The notes below the pieces were generated by a model. That model was not told where the DNA came from. It saw only the letters and a list, made by a program, of their open reading frames with translations, and did no database searches. 64,000 nucleotides of DNA from Anthoceros angustus (Eukaryota; Streptophyta; Anthocerotopsida; Anthocerotales; Anthocerotaceae). Shown here in pieces: positions 20,250-30,798 of this stretch (position 1 is its first letter; every line of letters starts with the position of its first letter). The position numbers were made by a program, and so were the translations under genes. The stretch lies in assembly GCA_010909165.1 (NCBI GenBank), contig MU008199.1, forward strand, positions 124,001-188,000, in the 5' to 3' direction.

Positions 20250-21906
20250 GGTTACATGAAATCTGCTTTCCACATATACACCCTCTCGCCGTTCACATTT
20301 CCACATTTGAACGTACATGAAGTATGGACCAAGGCAGCATGGAACAAGTCAATGGAGACTAGAAGCATCCCAGCGAGCGCAAAATGTACAAGCAGGGCAT
20401 TACTATAACTGCAGGGCACCGGATCATTACGCCAACACTTGTCCAGAACCGAGGAGACAAATTGGTTACATGCCGTTTTGTCAGATTTGTAAAGCCGCTC
20501 GGCATATTGCAGGCGACCCCAGGTGTACGGGTCCCAAGGCTGTTCAATTTGAAGTTCTTCTACAATGGGTGGAGGAGGTTCAGACATTCTTTCTTCGGCC
20601 CCACATTGCATGTAAGAAGTCTATCCCCCTTGCCATCTTTCTTGCAGAGTTTGCCACTTTCCCGCTTGAACTTGAAGGTTTGTTTCGCCTAACCAACTTC
20701 CTATACCGCCTCTACTCTCTAGAAGAAGCTTAGTCTAACCACCCCACCTCCACTCCCTCATACCTCCTTCTTGCATTCCAATCATCCCGGAAGTTAGCCT
20801 CCTCTGGAAACAAGACATGTTGGTATGCCCAGTCTTCTTCCTGGCTGGAGAAGTTTGGATTCTGTCCCGAGAATCTCCCGGCCCACCCCCTCTTTCAATT
20901 CCTTCCCCCTCCTCCGAATAAGTCCATCCGCCTTGAACTGCAAACTACCTATTTGTCTTATACCTGGTCTCCTATCTCTCCCTTACCCACTAAGCTAGAA
21001 ACTTACAAACAACTTTTTCGTATCCTCTCCAACTCTGGGAAACCAATGCTTCCTCTCTATCTTCGCACCCATGTGTCCTTCAAGCTTAGGATGATTATGG
21101 GTCATCTTCGGGTGGGGTCCCACCATCTCAGGGTTGAGACTGATAGATGGCTGCGTCCAAAGCCACCTAAGGAGACCCGAATATGCAGGTTATGCAACAG
21201 GGATGTTGAGACTGAGGAACACTTTGTTTTCCTCTGTCCCATATATGAAGATATCAGGCATACATTTATGAATCTATTTACAACTCGATCTTCACTTAGG
21301 GGTTTTTTCAATTTTCCTGACCCTATTATTGCAGGAGTTTGCTTGAAATAAATGTGGGAAATGAGGACCAACCAACTTCAACTTCTCAACTTGCCGGATA
21401 TTTGATTATGCCTCACACTATTCTCTCGGACTCGAATAGCGATTAAATTTCATTATAGTCTCTTTGTATATCTGTCATATCAGTCCCATGACGGAAATCC
21501 GTCCTTAGTGAACTTAAATAAAATTCTTCTTCTTCTTCTGTTCTCACTCGCCCGGGCGTGCGTTCTACAAACCTAGTAGTCACAAAGGAAATCCCGCCGA
21601 ACCCCGAAACTGCCCTATCCGTCACCACACCGGCCATTCTACGAGTGGAGGTGGAGGAGAGCAACGTTTGGGGAGAGGGGCGGGAGAACTTGGGGGAATT
21701 TGTGGAAGGAGGCACCGGAACATCGGAAGAGGAGGAACAAGTCGCACACATTACTACTCGTTCAAAACGACGCGAGAGCAAAGGGCAAGAAAAGGAAGAA
21801 GGAGGCGCAACGCCAACAACAGGAGATAGAACTTAAGAAGAGGAAGAAGCATGAAAGACTGCGTGTCATGATGGCTGGAATCAGGCAGAGGAGCGCCCTG
21901 TTTTAG
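20250..21906 (+). pseudogene. Gag-like zinc-knuckle ORF remnant, split by a LINE
   Basis: Before 20545 the frame reads HYYNCRAPDHYANTCPEPRR and then PFCQICKAARHIAGDPRC, degenerate CCHC-type zinc knuckles as in retroelement gag proteins. After the LINE it resumes at about 21544 with VVTKEIPPNPETALSV and an acidic then basic tail (SEEEEQVAHITTRSKRR). The same order of motifs occurs at the 55.6–56.5 kb locus (VVTEEIPPNPETTLAV), where no insertion is present, which confirms the split. Start and catalytic parts are missing. Likely the nucleocapsid part of a retrotransposon or a captured gag. Confidence 0.65.
20546..21537 (+). mobile_element. 5'-truncated LINE (non-LTR retrotransposon), C-terminal part
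   Basis: Flanked by a 6-bp direct repeat CTGTTC (20540–20545 and 21538–21543). It carries the end of a reverse-transcriptase ORF2 with a zf-RVT-like module: LRPKPPKETRICRLC followed by HFVFLCPIYEDIRH (C-x2-C…H-x4-C). Several frameshifts and stops lie between 20730 and 20950, so it is dead. It ends with AATAAAATTCTTCTTCTTCT, a short 3' repeat tail instead of a poly(A). Length just under 1 kb, consistent with 5' truncation during target-primed reverse transcription. Confidence 0.8.
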
Positions 21907-22730
21907 TAACAGCGCATAAATTGGCATAGGTTGCATATATTAGAATCTTCGAAATAGAGGTCAGATTTTGAGGTATTTTTAATTTTTTTATTTTTTTAAA
22001 TTATAATATTGAAGGTTCAGGTCACCGGAATATATGCTCAAGGTTGGAAAATTCAAAATATAAGTAAAAATAAATATATGAAGTGATGTGTATCATCAAA
22101 GGCTTTTTGAGTAGATTTGTCATTCAGGGTTAACCAGGTGTACATTTGTTTGGAGTTCTTGCAGTGCATGGGAGAAACTTGGCCAAATTATGTAATTTTG
22201 GTGCGCATGAGAACGGCTCTTTTGGTAAGGGCGAAATGCAGCAACAGCGCCTAGTCCCCTGTAAATTAAACGTCAGCCCAGTGCCCACAAAGCGGCTAAA
22301 CCCTGAACAGTCGCAAGAAGTGCAGGTCAGTGCTGATGGGCCGGCTGCCGAGACCTCCATTTGCATCCCTCAGATGTTCTTTCTGGCAGGCAAACACAAG
22401 CCCCTGGGCTGCCTTAGCCGGAATTGAAGCCACTTGTAATGTGGGCTTCCGCGTGTGGGAGGCAGTATGAAATGCGGCCAGGCATTGCGGAAGCCATAGA
22501 TCCAACTGCCAATTGCAGGGATGGCAGGCCGTGCCACCGTTGGATTCCTGCCACACCTTAGTTCAAGGCCGTGACCCGTCCGGCTTGATGCGCTTTATGT
22601 TTTGTGGTTGGGAGGATGTGGATTTCCCTTATACGGAAATGACCTTTCCTTGGACGGAGGATTATGATAACAAACCTGCATTGTGGTTTGGAGGAGGAAG
22701 ATAAGTCGCGGTTCATCAGAGCATGACTGA
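21907..22730. other. Intergenic; possible upstream exons of the next gene
   Basis: Mostly non-coding. A stretch near 22575–22704 reads RFMFCGWEDVDFPYTEMTFP… and could be an upstream exon, but no clean splice junction to the 22731 frame was found. Confidence 0.35.
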
Positions 22731-23255
22731 ATGTATCAAGATCGTTACGATCTGCTTAAATGGCCTCCCAACGATGACGCCGACAAACGATGGGCCATCG
22801 ACATTGGTGGACTCCGGTATGTGGGAGAGGGCAACAATGTGTTGCCTCCCACTGGCGCTCAAGGGTCGTACTGGGGCCGGAAAACGGGTGCGGATAGGGC
22901 GGATGACAAGTACCGTGTGTTCTTCAGCAAGGAGAAGAAGAAGAAGAAGCATGTCGAGGAGGACGAGCTTGCCGCTCTCCGGAAGGAGTTTTCCCACATC
23001 AGAGGAGTCAGGCTGCCCAAGCCGGATCCGTTGGGCCCTCCCAAGACCCACATCAAGTATGTGAGTGGACTGAAAGAGGCGGCCAAGGCGAAGGTTATTC
23101 GGCAAAGGACCCTCGAGGGTATCAGCAAGCATGGCTCTATTTATCCGTTCAAGAGAAAATCTGGTCCCAAGCCTCCTCTTGGTCCCGCTCTGATTGAGGA
23201 CCTTGGAACCGTCCGGGCGTTGCATTTCGACTATCTCATTGAGAACGATGATTAG
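22731..23255 (+). CDS. Unrecognised conserved-looking 174-aa protein
   Basis: Intronless frame whose ATG directly follows an in-frame TGA, which fixes the start unless it is spliced. The protein begins MYQDRYDLLKWPPNDDADKRW, continues with GGLRYVGEGNNVLPPTGAQGSYWGRK, then a run of six lysines inside KEKKKKKHVEEDELAALRKEF, and ends with PKPPLGPALIEDLGTVRALHF. It is soluble, basic in the middle and acidic at the C-terminus, without signal peptide or membrane segment. Codon use is like the neighbouring real genes and no strong competing frame exists. I do not recognise the family; the basic, Gly/Pro-rich sequence could suit an organellar or ribosome-associated protein, which is only a guess. Confidence 0.6.
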   Translation: MYQDRYDLLKWPPNDDADKRWAIDIGGLRYVGEGNNVLPPTGAQGSYWGRKTGADRADDKYRVFFSKEKKKKKHVEEDELAALRKEFSHIRGVRLPKPDPLGPPKTHIKYVSGLKEAAKAKVIRQRTLEGISKHGSIYPFKRKSGPKPPLGPALIEDLGTVRALHFDYLIENDD

Positions 23256-24553
23256 CCAGGCTCTCATTGTCTCCAGAGCAGGCTTTTCTGCCGAGTTTTC
23301 TTCCCCCTTTTTTTTTTTGTTTTCCAGTTCAGCTAGGTTCCTCCCGCAAGCTGTGATGAGTGAGGGCTGCCGCATGAGGTATGAACTGGTGGACATGGAT
23401 CTTCATTTCTTTGCAGCTTTTCTTGTAGGAGACTGTAGTCATGTTCATCCTTGTTTTTGCAGCTGGACATCTGCTACAATCAAAGGAGTTGTGAGGAACT
23501 TCGCAATGATGATGTAGGATGGTTCAGGGATGGAGACCCTTCGTGTCTAGGAATCCCTTTGATATCTTTTGCCTTCTCCCTCCTAACCCAGATATATTTC
23601 TGGCCACAACGTCAAGTGTGATGCATTTCATCAGACTACCCACTTCACCTTTGAGAAGCCTGTCAAAGAGCCTTGTTTTGGTTATGATTGAAGTTTGTAG
23701 TCTGTTCCCGCGGTGGATGCTTTCGCATCCGTCTACCCCCTTTGTGAACCCATTTTCTTTTCTAACTTTCTGCGGCTGTCTTTGACACTTGTTTGTTCCC
23801 GAAAGTATCTGGGTTATTCCCAAGACCACTGCACCCTTCAACCTGGCCTGTTACCAACGACATGAAGCCTGTTCTGGGATGTCAGCATCCTCACTTGCAC
23901 GCTCACCATGCCACACCTGTTATCACCAACTATAATATGGCGCACGTTGTTATGCACTCAACCTGTAGGGCATGGCTAACCTGGGCTGTCTCAGTTGTCA
24001 TTATCCGTATGGGGGGAAGGGTGGTCACATCGGCCGCCTCAGTTTTCTGCAAGAGCATCGGAGAACATGCTGAACAGGCCAACGCGAAGGTGGAAGAAGG
24101 GAGGAGCTTGTTTCACCAGGCCTTTCAGGGTGAGGCCTGTACCTTAGCGGACATGTGCTCTTCAACCTATTGTGTCAAGCCAACTGTCGTGGTCGTTTAA
24201 CGTTTTTTGTTGATTATTGGATGTCTTTTTCCAGTTATCGATACACTAGGGCTGCCTCAGCAGTATCTTTGGAAAATTCGCAGAGGACACTTGGATCTGG
24301 GCAAACGGGGGAGGGATATCCCCTGCTCCTCCTTCACTTGTAGTCTGCCTATGTTGAGAACATAGCAGGTGAGGCATACTTGTGGTATGAGTGTTTTGAT
24401 GGAGATGTAGAAGATACTGAAGACTGGAATCTTTAGGAAGTTTTTACTCACGTACCATTTGCTATCATCTGCAGCCTTCAATCAGAGACCAGCAAGGAAC
24501 CGTCCAGCAGGTCTTGAAAGATAGGAAGAGCTCTACATGTACAAACACAGGTC
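23256..24553. other. Intergenic, no gene recognised
   Basis: Contains a T-rich run near 23310 and short frames only; probably the 3' UTR of the preceding gene and spacer. Confidence 0.4.
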
Positions 24554-24566
24554 TCCAACAGAGTCA

Positions 24567-24680
24567 CACGCTACAAGAACCTGTTCGAGTTACAACCTAT
24601 AATATGCTTGTTCGAGTTACAACCTACAAGAACCTGTCCGAGTCACAACCCACAAGAACCTGTTTGAGTCACCGGGACAT
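24567..24680. repeat. ~27-bp tandem repeat
   Basis: Four to five degenerate units of AAGAACCTGTTCGAGTTACA-ACCTAC just beyond the 3' end of the GDSL gene. Confidence 0.85.
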
Positions 24681-24713
24681 GTTTCGGCTACCTCCCAAAC
24701 ATCCCCCGGCGTC

Positions 24714-26368
24714 CTAATTACCGTTTAAGTGCTTCTTTGTCAGTTGAAACATGTTCTGTGGATAGCTGTCAGCAATGGTGCCATTGAACAGCCTGCTAGT
24801 GATGATGTGGTTGAACTTTTCAGATGGGTGGAACTCATCCCAAAACAAATATTTAGTGTAATCGTCACAAACTGGTGTGACAGGTAGGCAAGGACTCAGT
24901 CCATTGAACCTTCCAACGCCGCAGCAGGCCACATTCCCGAACTCGAAGCCTGCAGGACAGCAACCTGAGTGAGTGCCTGCAACACAAACGCATGTGGGAG
25001 AGAGACGGTTGCAAGACCTTACCTAGAGAAGCAGGATTAAGGATGCCCCCAAATGAAATATCATAGAGGTTGTTGTAAACAAACGCAGAGCCACTTAGAG
25101 ATGCTTCCAGCTCCTTCAACAGGGATCGCAAGGCTGCGTTGTAGTCTGTGGCCAATTTATTCACAAACTCTACACAGGGACCCTTGCTGTTGAACTTCAC
25201 AAGCTGAGAGGGAACGCATCCCAGCGGCGGAACTCCTGTCACAACCAACCGTCTTGCTCCCAGATTGTACAGTTCCTGTGCGCGTTGCCATAATTTGCAG
25301 CATTTTATGAGGGAATTTTCGAGCGACGAAGCTTCGACAAGAAGCTGGCTTCAAATTGCTGCGAATTTGAGAAAAACACAGTTCTCGGCTGTGATTAACC
25401 TTACCGTCAATTCAGTCCTGAATGTGGAGATGAGCAGGTTTTGGTACGCTGCTGGAGAAAATTGCTTGGCTCTCGTGGGAACAAGGAGGTAGTTGTTGAG
25501 GTAGTCGTTGTTACCAGTAAGAACGTAGAAAATGGACTCTGCCAACAATTTCGTTCCGGCCTCGTGCCCGATCAGTCCAAAAATTTTGCCTTTAGCTTCC
25601 TTGAAGTGTTGGAGCTGCTTGGTTGTGGTGATCACTTGTCCCTGCAATCCAGCCGGACCTTCAGTCTCGAATCCGGATGGGAAAAGAGTCGTCTCAAATC
25701 CACGAAGCACACGACCGAAAAGACCCTTGAACCGTGAATTTTTTAAAAGGAAGAACTCACAAAAACGCTTCCAGTGTCGTCCAGAATGCCCGATCCCGCA
25801 GACGCGAAATTCACACCTCTAAGAAGAGCGGCAGCCGCGTTGCTCCCTCTGAAGACCGGGTCCAAGTAAGGCTTCAGCAATGGCAGTCCGAGATAGATAG
25901 CTGCAGCCACACGTAAGTCCGGATGGTGGTTCAGAGTGCCAATTCTTGAAGCCATCAGCTTCCAAGAGCATTCAACTTGGAATTGCAGTGGACAGAACTG
26001 GTTGAATTGGCAGCCAGCTTACAGAAGAAGTCGATTGCGGTTTTCCCATTGCAGAATCTGCCGGTGGCTCGCCCGCTGGCGAACTGGCGGCCGTAGGGTG
26101 GGAAGTTGGACTTGGCTAGTGTTTCGAGGTAGTTGTTGTTCCCGGCGTCGGCTAGGGAATCCCCGATAACGAACAGAGCAGGAGCAAGTGGACCGGACTC
26201 AGCCAGGGACCTGTGCTCCATTGGCAGGATCTCATCCTGTTCACGATCGGAGGGAGTCCGAAGCAGTGTGCTGCTTATGTCCGTAGATGCAGCTGTTGCA
26301 GCATTGCACAGAATCGCAGTGAAGAATGTTACGGCCAGGAGGACTGCCAGCCTTGATTCCAGGTCCAT
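24714..26368 (-). CDS. GDSL esterase/lipase (secreted), 5 exons
   Basis: Exons on the minus strand: 26368–~26026, ~25923–25757, ~25700–25410, ~25276–25022, ~24957–24714. SGNH-fold serine hydrolase acting on esters in the cell wall or apoplast. A signal peptide (LAVLLAVTFFTAILCNAATA) follows the ATG at 26368. Block I FVIGDSLADAGNNNYL carries the nucleophile Ser, FPPYGRQF and ATGRFCNGKTAIDF follow, block III is YVLTGNNDYLNNYL (oxyanion Asn), then LVVTGVPPLGCVPS, and block V is LFWDEFHPSEKFN with the catalytic Asp and His. The second exon joins as DFFSIYLGLPLLKPYLDP. All catalytic residues are present and the exon layout matches the common five-exon plant GDSL gene. Substrate unknown. Confidence 0.92.
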
Positions 26369-27844
26369 TCTGACGCCAAGATGCAGATAATGGCAGAAAG
26401 GTGAGCTATGCAAGATGCGTAGAATGTTCTGCACTAGATGGTACAGCCTGAATTTGTCAGAATGGCGGCTCAGAGCGAGTGGTTGCTACACTACGCGTGA
26501 ACTTCAAAGGCAGAGAGATGGACGCACAAATCTTCACGAGTATGTACCTGGCATTCAAGCCTGGAATATGCAAATGCATGCAGACATGTCCGACAGAGCG
26601 TGGGCAGAAAGCTCGGGATCGAAGGTTCTCAAGATCTGAAGTCCTGGACTGTCAGAGATTGAATATGTGGAGCAAGAACATGGGCGTGTACTGCTGCTGG
26701 GCAGAAGTGACTTGAAAGAGGCTATGGCTGACAGTGTTCAGCTGCTGGAGTCAGGGAACTTATATAGATGCTTCACACCATAGGACCAGCGGCCACCGAC
26801 ACCAAACAACGTGGCCAACATAAGCATCCAACAACCAGGCTTGCGCAGGAGGGAGGTCTGGGTATGCTAGCATAAATGAGTACGGTGGTCCAACAGCAGT
26901 TGTAACTGCGATTTGCCATAGCCAAGGACGACCCCTCCCTTTCCAGGCCAGCACATGGTGACATTGCTGAGGCTCTTCACGGGCGTACTCCACCGTGTAA
27001 AAGCACCTCAAGCAGAACAGCAGCAGCTATCACCACTAAAGGATGCCATCGCTGTAGTGGGGTGGCTGGCCTTTTGTGCTTCTGCAATTGCTTGCCTTAA
27101 GGCAGATTAGACTAGTGTTGAAGCATCACTCTCGCTGTTTGTCTGTATGCAGGTCTGAATTATGTAAGGTGTGTTGAGGAGAGCTTTAAATTCTGCGTGC
27201 TGCACACGGAATTTGTGGAAAGGGGGGAGTTACATGCTTCTGGAGTACTGGACCCTTCGACAAGATTGCGGAGCTGTGCCATTCAATCCGGATGGAATGT
27301 ATCGTCGGCTTGTCAGGACTCGGGATACTTTTCCACAAGTGCCTTTGGTATCCATCAGGTAGGAGGTGTCAGAGCATGCAAGATGAGCTTCGCCAAGTAC
27401 CACGGCGTGTTCGGCGTGCATCTGTTGGAAAAGATGACGTGAACAACTCTCAAATTGTCAAATGGATAGATTTGCACGACAAAGTGTTCGTGAAGCTATG
27501 ACGGCTGGTATATACGGCCTGGGAACAGCCCCGACGTAGGAGTAGAGGTTCTTGCGAACGTGTGCAAACTGGTCTGCCAAATTGGTCTCCTTTCCAGAAT
27601 TCCCACCACACGTTACTTTATTAGGCCAAAATGCAGTGACTTCTGTCTGGAAGAGGACACTAAACAGGTAAGACAGCAAGTTTCGAAGCCTTTATGGAGG
27701 GAGATGCCTATGGGGTGTCATCCAACCCACCAAAGAAATGAAAGTGACAAAAATCATGGCAAGTAGGAGCACGACTGATTCCAACGCCTGCATTGCGAAA
27801 CATCTACACAGTAGCAATGCCTTCACCAAAGCGTGGAAGTGACG
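26369..27844. other. Intergenic, no gene recognised
   Basis: Holds the GDSL promoter; a TATA-like TTATATAG lies near 26759 (plus-strand view). Only short unsupported frames. Confidence 0.4.
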
Positions 27845-28545
27845 GACAACCACCAGTGTGAACTTGGCCGAACTCTTCAAGGAGAGTCACCATGTGGGTG
27901 AAAGCTCTTCGATCCAACGTATGAAGAGTCTGCACAAAAATCTCCATGGATACTTTTGATCCATGTGCAGGCAGAGTCTGTTCTTCAACCCAAACTTGTA
28001 CTATCCCGGCACTCTTCTCAGCCCTGACGAGTCCTAAAAGCTGTGTCGAGAGCGTCTCCTACACATTCGACAACCAAAAAATGACTACCACAAAATTGTG
28101 AAGGCCGTTTTTTCCGCTACAGCAATGCAGGTAACCTAAGAGCACCAGCACCAGAAGTAATAAGGCAAAGGAGCTTACAGTGTGTTCTTCGGCGTCCGTC
28201 TGAGAACCCGCTACTCAGCGCATCTTTCCCCGAGCCGAATGAGGAGAATTACAGCTGCCACTGCTGGTCATCTTCTCCGGCTATCTACGACTATAACTCA
28301 TAGACGTTGCAAAAGCCCGATAAGAGACGGCTTCCTGGAGTTGAAGGCTTCTGTCGCATGAACGCCCTGGCAACACATGCCCTGGCAACATAGGTGTGTT
28401 TCCAATTGCTACTTCGGCCTCAGTTGCTGGCCCTTCAGAAAGAGCTCCGAACTCCGAGCAAATGAACCTTCGTCTGCCTGCCATGGCAGTGTTTCACCCC
28501 TCCAACACAATTGCCTGCAAGCAACCTTGAACCCTGGAAGCAACG
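27845..28545 (-). pseudogene. Truncated, rearranged copy of the CBP80 gene 5' region
   Basis: 27845–28050 matches a middle exon of the CBP80 gene (about 32080–32290), and 28050–28545 matches its exon 2, intron 1, exon 1 and about 240 bp upstream (35300–35780), at roughly 80–85% identity with many small indels. About 3 kb between the two parts is missing. Introns are kept, so it came from DNA, not from mRNA. The exon-1 copy is frameshifted soon after MTSSGS and runs into a stop. It ends only about 8 bp before the stop codon of the DNAJC17-like gene. Confidence 0.85.
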
Positions 28546-28552
28546 TTATGAT

Positions 28553-29724
28553 TCAGCTATTGCTTTCGCTCTCTTCCTTCTCCAACTGCTTGATCAGCCT
28601 TGCACGTTCAGCTGCCTGCAACAGATATAGCAGTCAGAATGTTGGAACAGATACGCATACAACAGACAAAGAAAACAAGAAGCCAGTAGGCTCGATCTTA
28701 CGAAAAAACCCCCTCCGCAGGATCTTACCTGCCGCAATTTCAACAGAGTTACATCTTCGTAGCGCTGGTATGCTGAACGAACATGATAGCCAGTTTCCAC
28801 GCCATTGGGCTTGTGCCTCTCCTCTTTCACAGTTTGAGAAACCTTGCATTCTTCCGCTGGACAATGAGCGAGCACCACAGACAGCGGACTGGAAAAGTCT
28901 CCACAATCCGTTTTAGTGGCAAGAATCTGCACGACACAGAGATAAGTCAAATCAAACAGAGAGTTAAAAACCCTGCAACAACCTCAAGTGGAAAAGGCAA
29001 CACACAAACCCTGAAGCAACCTCAAGTGGAGAAGGAAACATACCGCTGCATCTTTAGATCCCATGACAAGCAAGGCAGAACCTCTCCTTCTGGACTTGCT
29101 AGGCCGTACCACCACGTCTTCAACAGCGCCAAACTGCTGGAAAATTTCCCGCAACCTGGCTGCCGTATAGGCGCCAGAACCATCCTCGGAACAAGACCAC
29201 GAAACCCTAACCATCCTCTCCTTGTCATCAGCTGTGACACTTCGGGCCGGCCTTGGCCCAAACGTTGAGGACGGGTTCATGTCCTCCTTGACCAAATCCT
29301 TGAGAGCGCTCTCCATGCGGGCCTTCCGGATCCTGGCAATCTCAGCTTTCAACCGTTCTGCCGTAGCGCTTTCAGCTCTACGTTGCTGCTCCTCCACCTC
29401 ATGGGCTCGTTCCCTGTCCCTCAAATCTTGCATCAGTTTTTGGCGCTTAGCACTGTGCTTGCCCTCCTTCTCCACCCTGGCCCTGCGCACCGCCAGCAAC
29501 TCATCGTAGGCCTTCCTTGCCTGCTCGTCCGATAGGACCTCGTACGCCTTCTGCAGCTTCCTAAACTCCTCAGCAGCAACGGCATCCCCGGGCCTCTTGT
29601 CCGGGTGACATGAAAGCGCTTTGGACCGATAGGCCTTGCGAATCTCTGGCTGTGTGATTTTGAACAGGGCATCCTCTGATGCCTCGAATCCCAGGTCCCT
29701 GTAGAACTCTTCTTCTCCTTCCAT
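28553..29724 (-). CDS. DNAJC17-like J-domain plus RRM protein
   Basis: Exon 1 29724–29044, exon 2 about 28926–28730, and a last exon of about 66 bp ending at 28553. The J domain is near the N-terminus (about residues 6–75) with the HPDKRPGD tripeptide needed to stimulate Hsp70 ATPase. A charged coiled coil follows (residues ~80–165, RAHEVEEQQRRAES…). An RRM is at ~175–235 (VRVSWSC…REIFQQFGAVEDVVVRP…GSALLVM). The C-terminus ends IKQLEKEESESNS. This order (J, coil, RRM) is the DNAJC17/Cwf23 architecture, linked to the spliceosome in other eukaryotes. Starts at the ATG at 29724. Confidence 0.88.
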
Positions 29725-30070
29725 CTCTCGAGTCCGAATCCAGACAGATCTTCGAACTCTTACCACGCCGCGGCTACCTTCGTCTACGACTGAACCCAAA
29801 CGTGAAATGATTTATTTGTGAAATACCGTACCTAGACACCTACACTGCACAAAATGAGAACGAGACTGCTCCCCTTGTTGTAGAGGAAACTACCCTTCTA
29901 CATATAAAGAAATCTGAGATTATTATGGTGAGGCAGAGCGAGATCTCCTCTCGGCAAAGCTAGCGCGCATACCCACCGCGTGGAGTTCCCGGAAGCGCGA
30001 CCGGAAGAGGCGGACCAGAGGCAGCACCTTGTAGGGCCGGGGAAGGCTAAAGGCAGTGAGACCGGCAGAC
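29725..30070. promoter_or_regulatory. Divergent promoter region (DNAJC17-like / QCR8)
   Basis: 346 bp between two start codons facing outwards. No obvious TATA box; both genes are housekeeping in type, so a bidirectional promoter is plausible. Confidence 0.4.
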
Positions 30071-30550
30071 ATGGGGAGAGTGCCAGTGCGCCTGAGGGAG
30101 GTGCAGTATGCCCTCTCTCCGTTTGAGCAGGACATCATGTCCGGCCTGTGGAAGGACGCCTCCTACAAGATCACCAAGAAGATTACTGAGAACTGGGCGT
30201 CTGCCTTGACCCTGGTTGTGCCAGTCGTCGGAACCTACTGGTGTGTTCTTCTTCTCTTACTCTTGTGTCGTCGCTTGAGCTGTGCATCTATTCGGGATGT
30301 AGGTTTCAGTAGCAGTGGTGCTGGCTGCAACTGGTTTTTGTGTGGAGGCATGGAAGTCTGAGGTGTCGGGATTGTGGAGGTTGCTTGCTTTAGGTCTTGC
30401 TTCCACGTTGTGAAATTGTGATGTGCTCTCTGTTGCACCAGTCAAGGCTCTCTGTTGCACCAGTCTTCACATTCTTCGTCGCTGAATTTGGTGATTCTCA
30501 GGTATGCGGGGTACTTCAAAGAACAGGAGAAGCTTCATCATCGGTACTGA
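30071..30550 (+). CDS. QCR8: Cytochrome b-c1 complex subunit 8 (UQCRQ/QCR8)
   Basis: Exons 30071–30240 and 30502–30550 (261-bp intron, phase 2) encode 72 aa. It is a small membrane subunit of mitochondrial complex III, next to cytochrome b. The protein starts MGRVPVRLREVQYALSPFEQ, continues GLWKDASYKITKKITENW, has one membrane helix (ALTLVVPVVGTYWYAGYF) and ends KEQEKLHHRY. This matches the plant QCR8 pattern along its whole length, including the 72-aa size and the C-terminal K-E-x-E-K-L-x-H-R-Y. Starts are unambiguous; the splice junction rebuilds the TGG codon. Confidence 0.95.
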
Positions 30551-30798
30551 GATGTCCATCTCGGTTGCTTGGTTGTCCGACTGTGGAATCTAGTTAATTG
30601 GAGCATTAGGGCGCGCATTTGGATATTTCACTCGGTCGCTATTCGGTATTGGTTACTGCCGGTGTTTTCCTCTGTCTACATGTATTAGACAACTTGGATG
30701 TAATGATTCTTGTAACCGGAGCAAAGGTCCCACGGTTTCCCAGCGACCTGGAAATACAAAAATGTCTTGACTGCGAGCTTTTGTGATGCAGTACAGTG

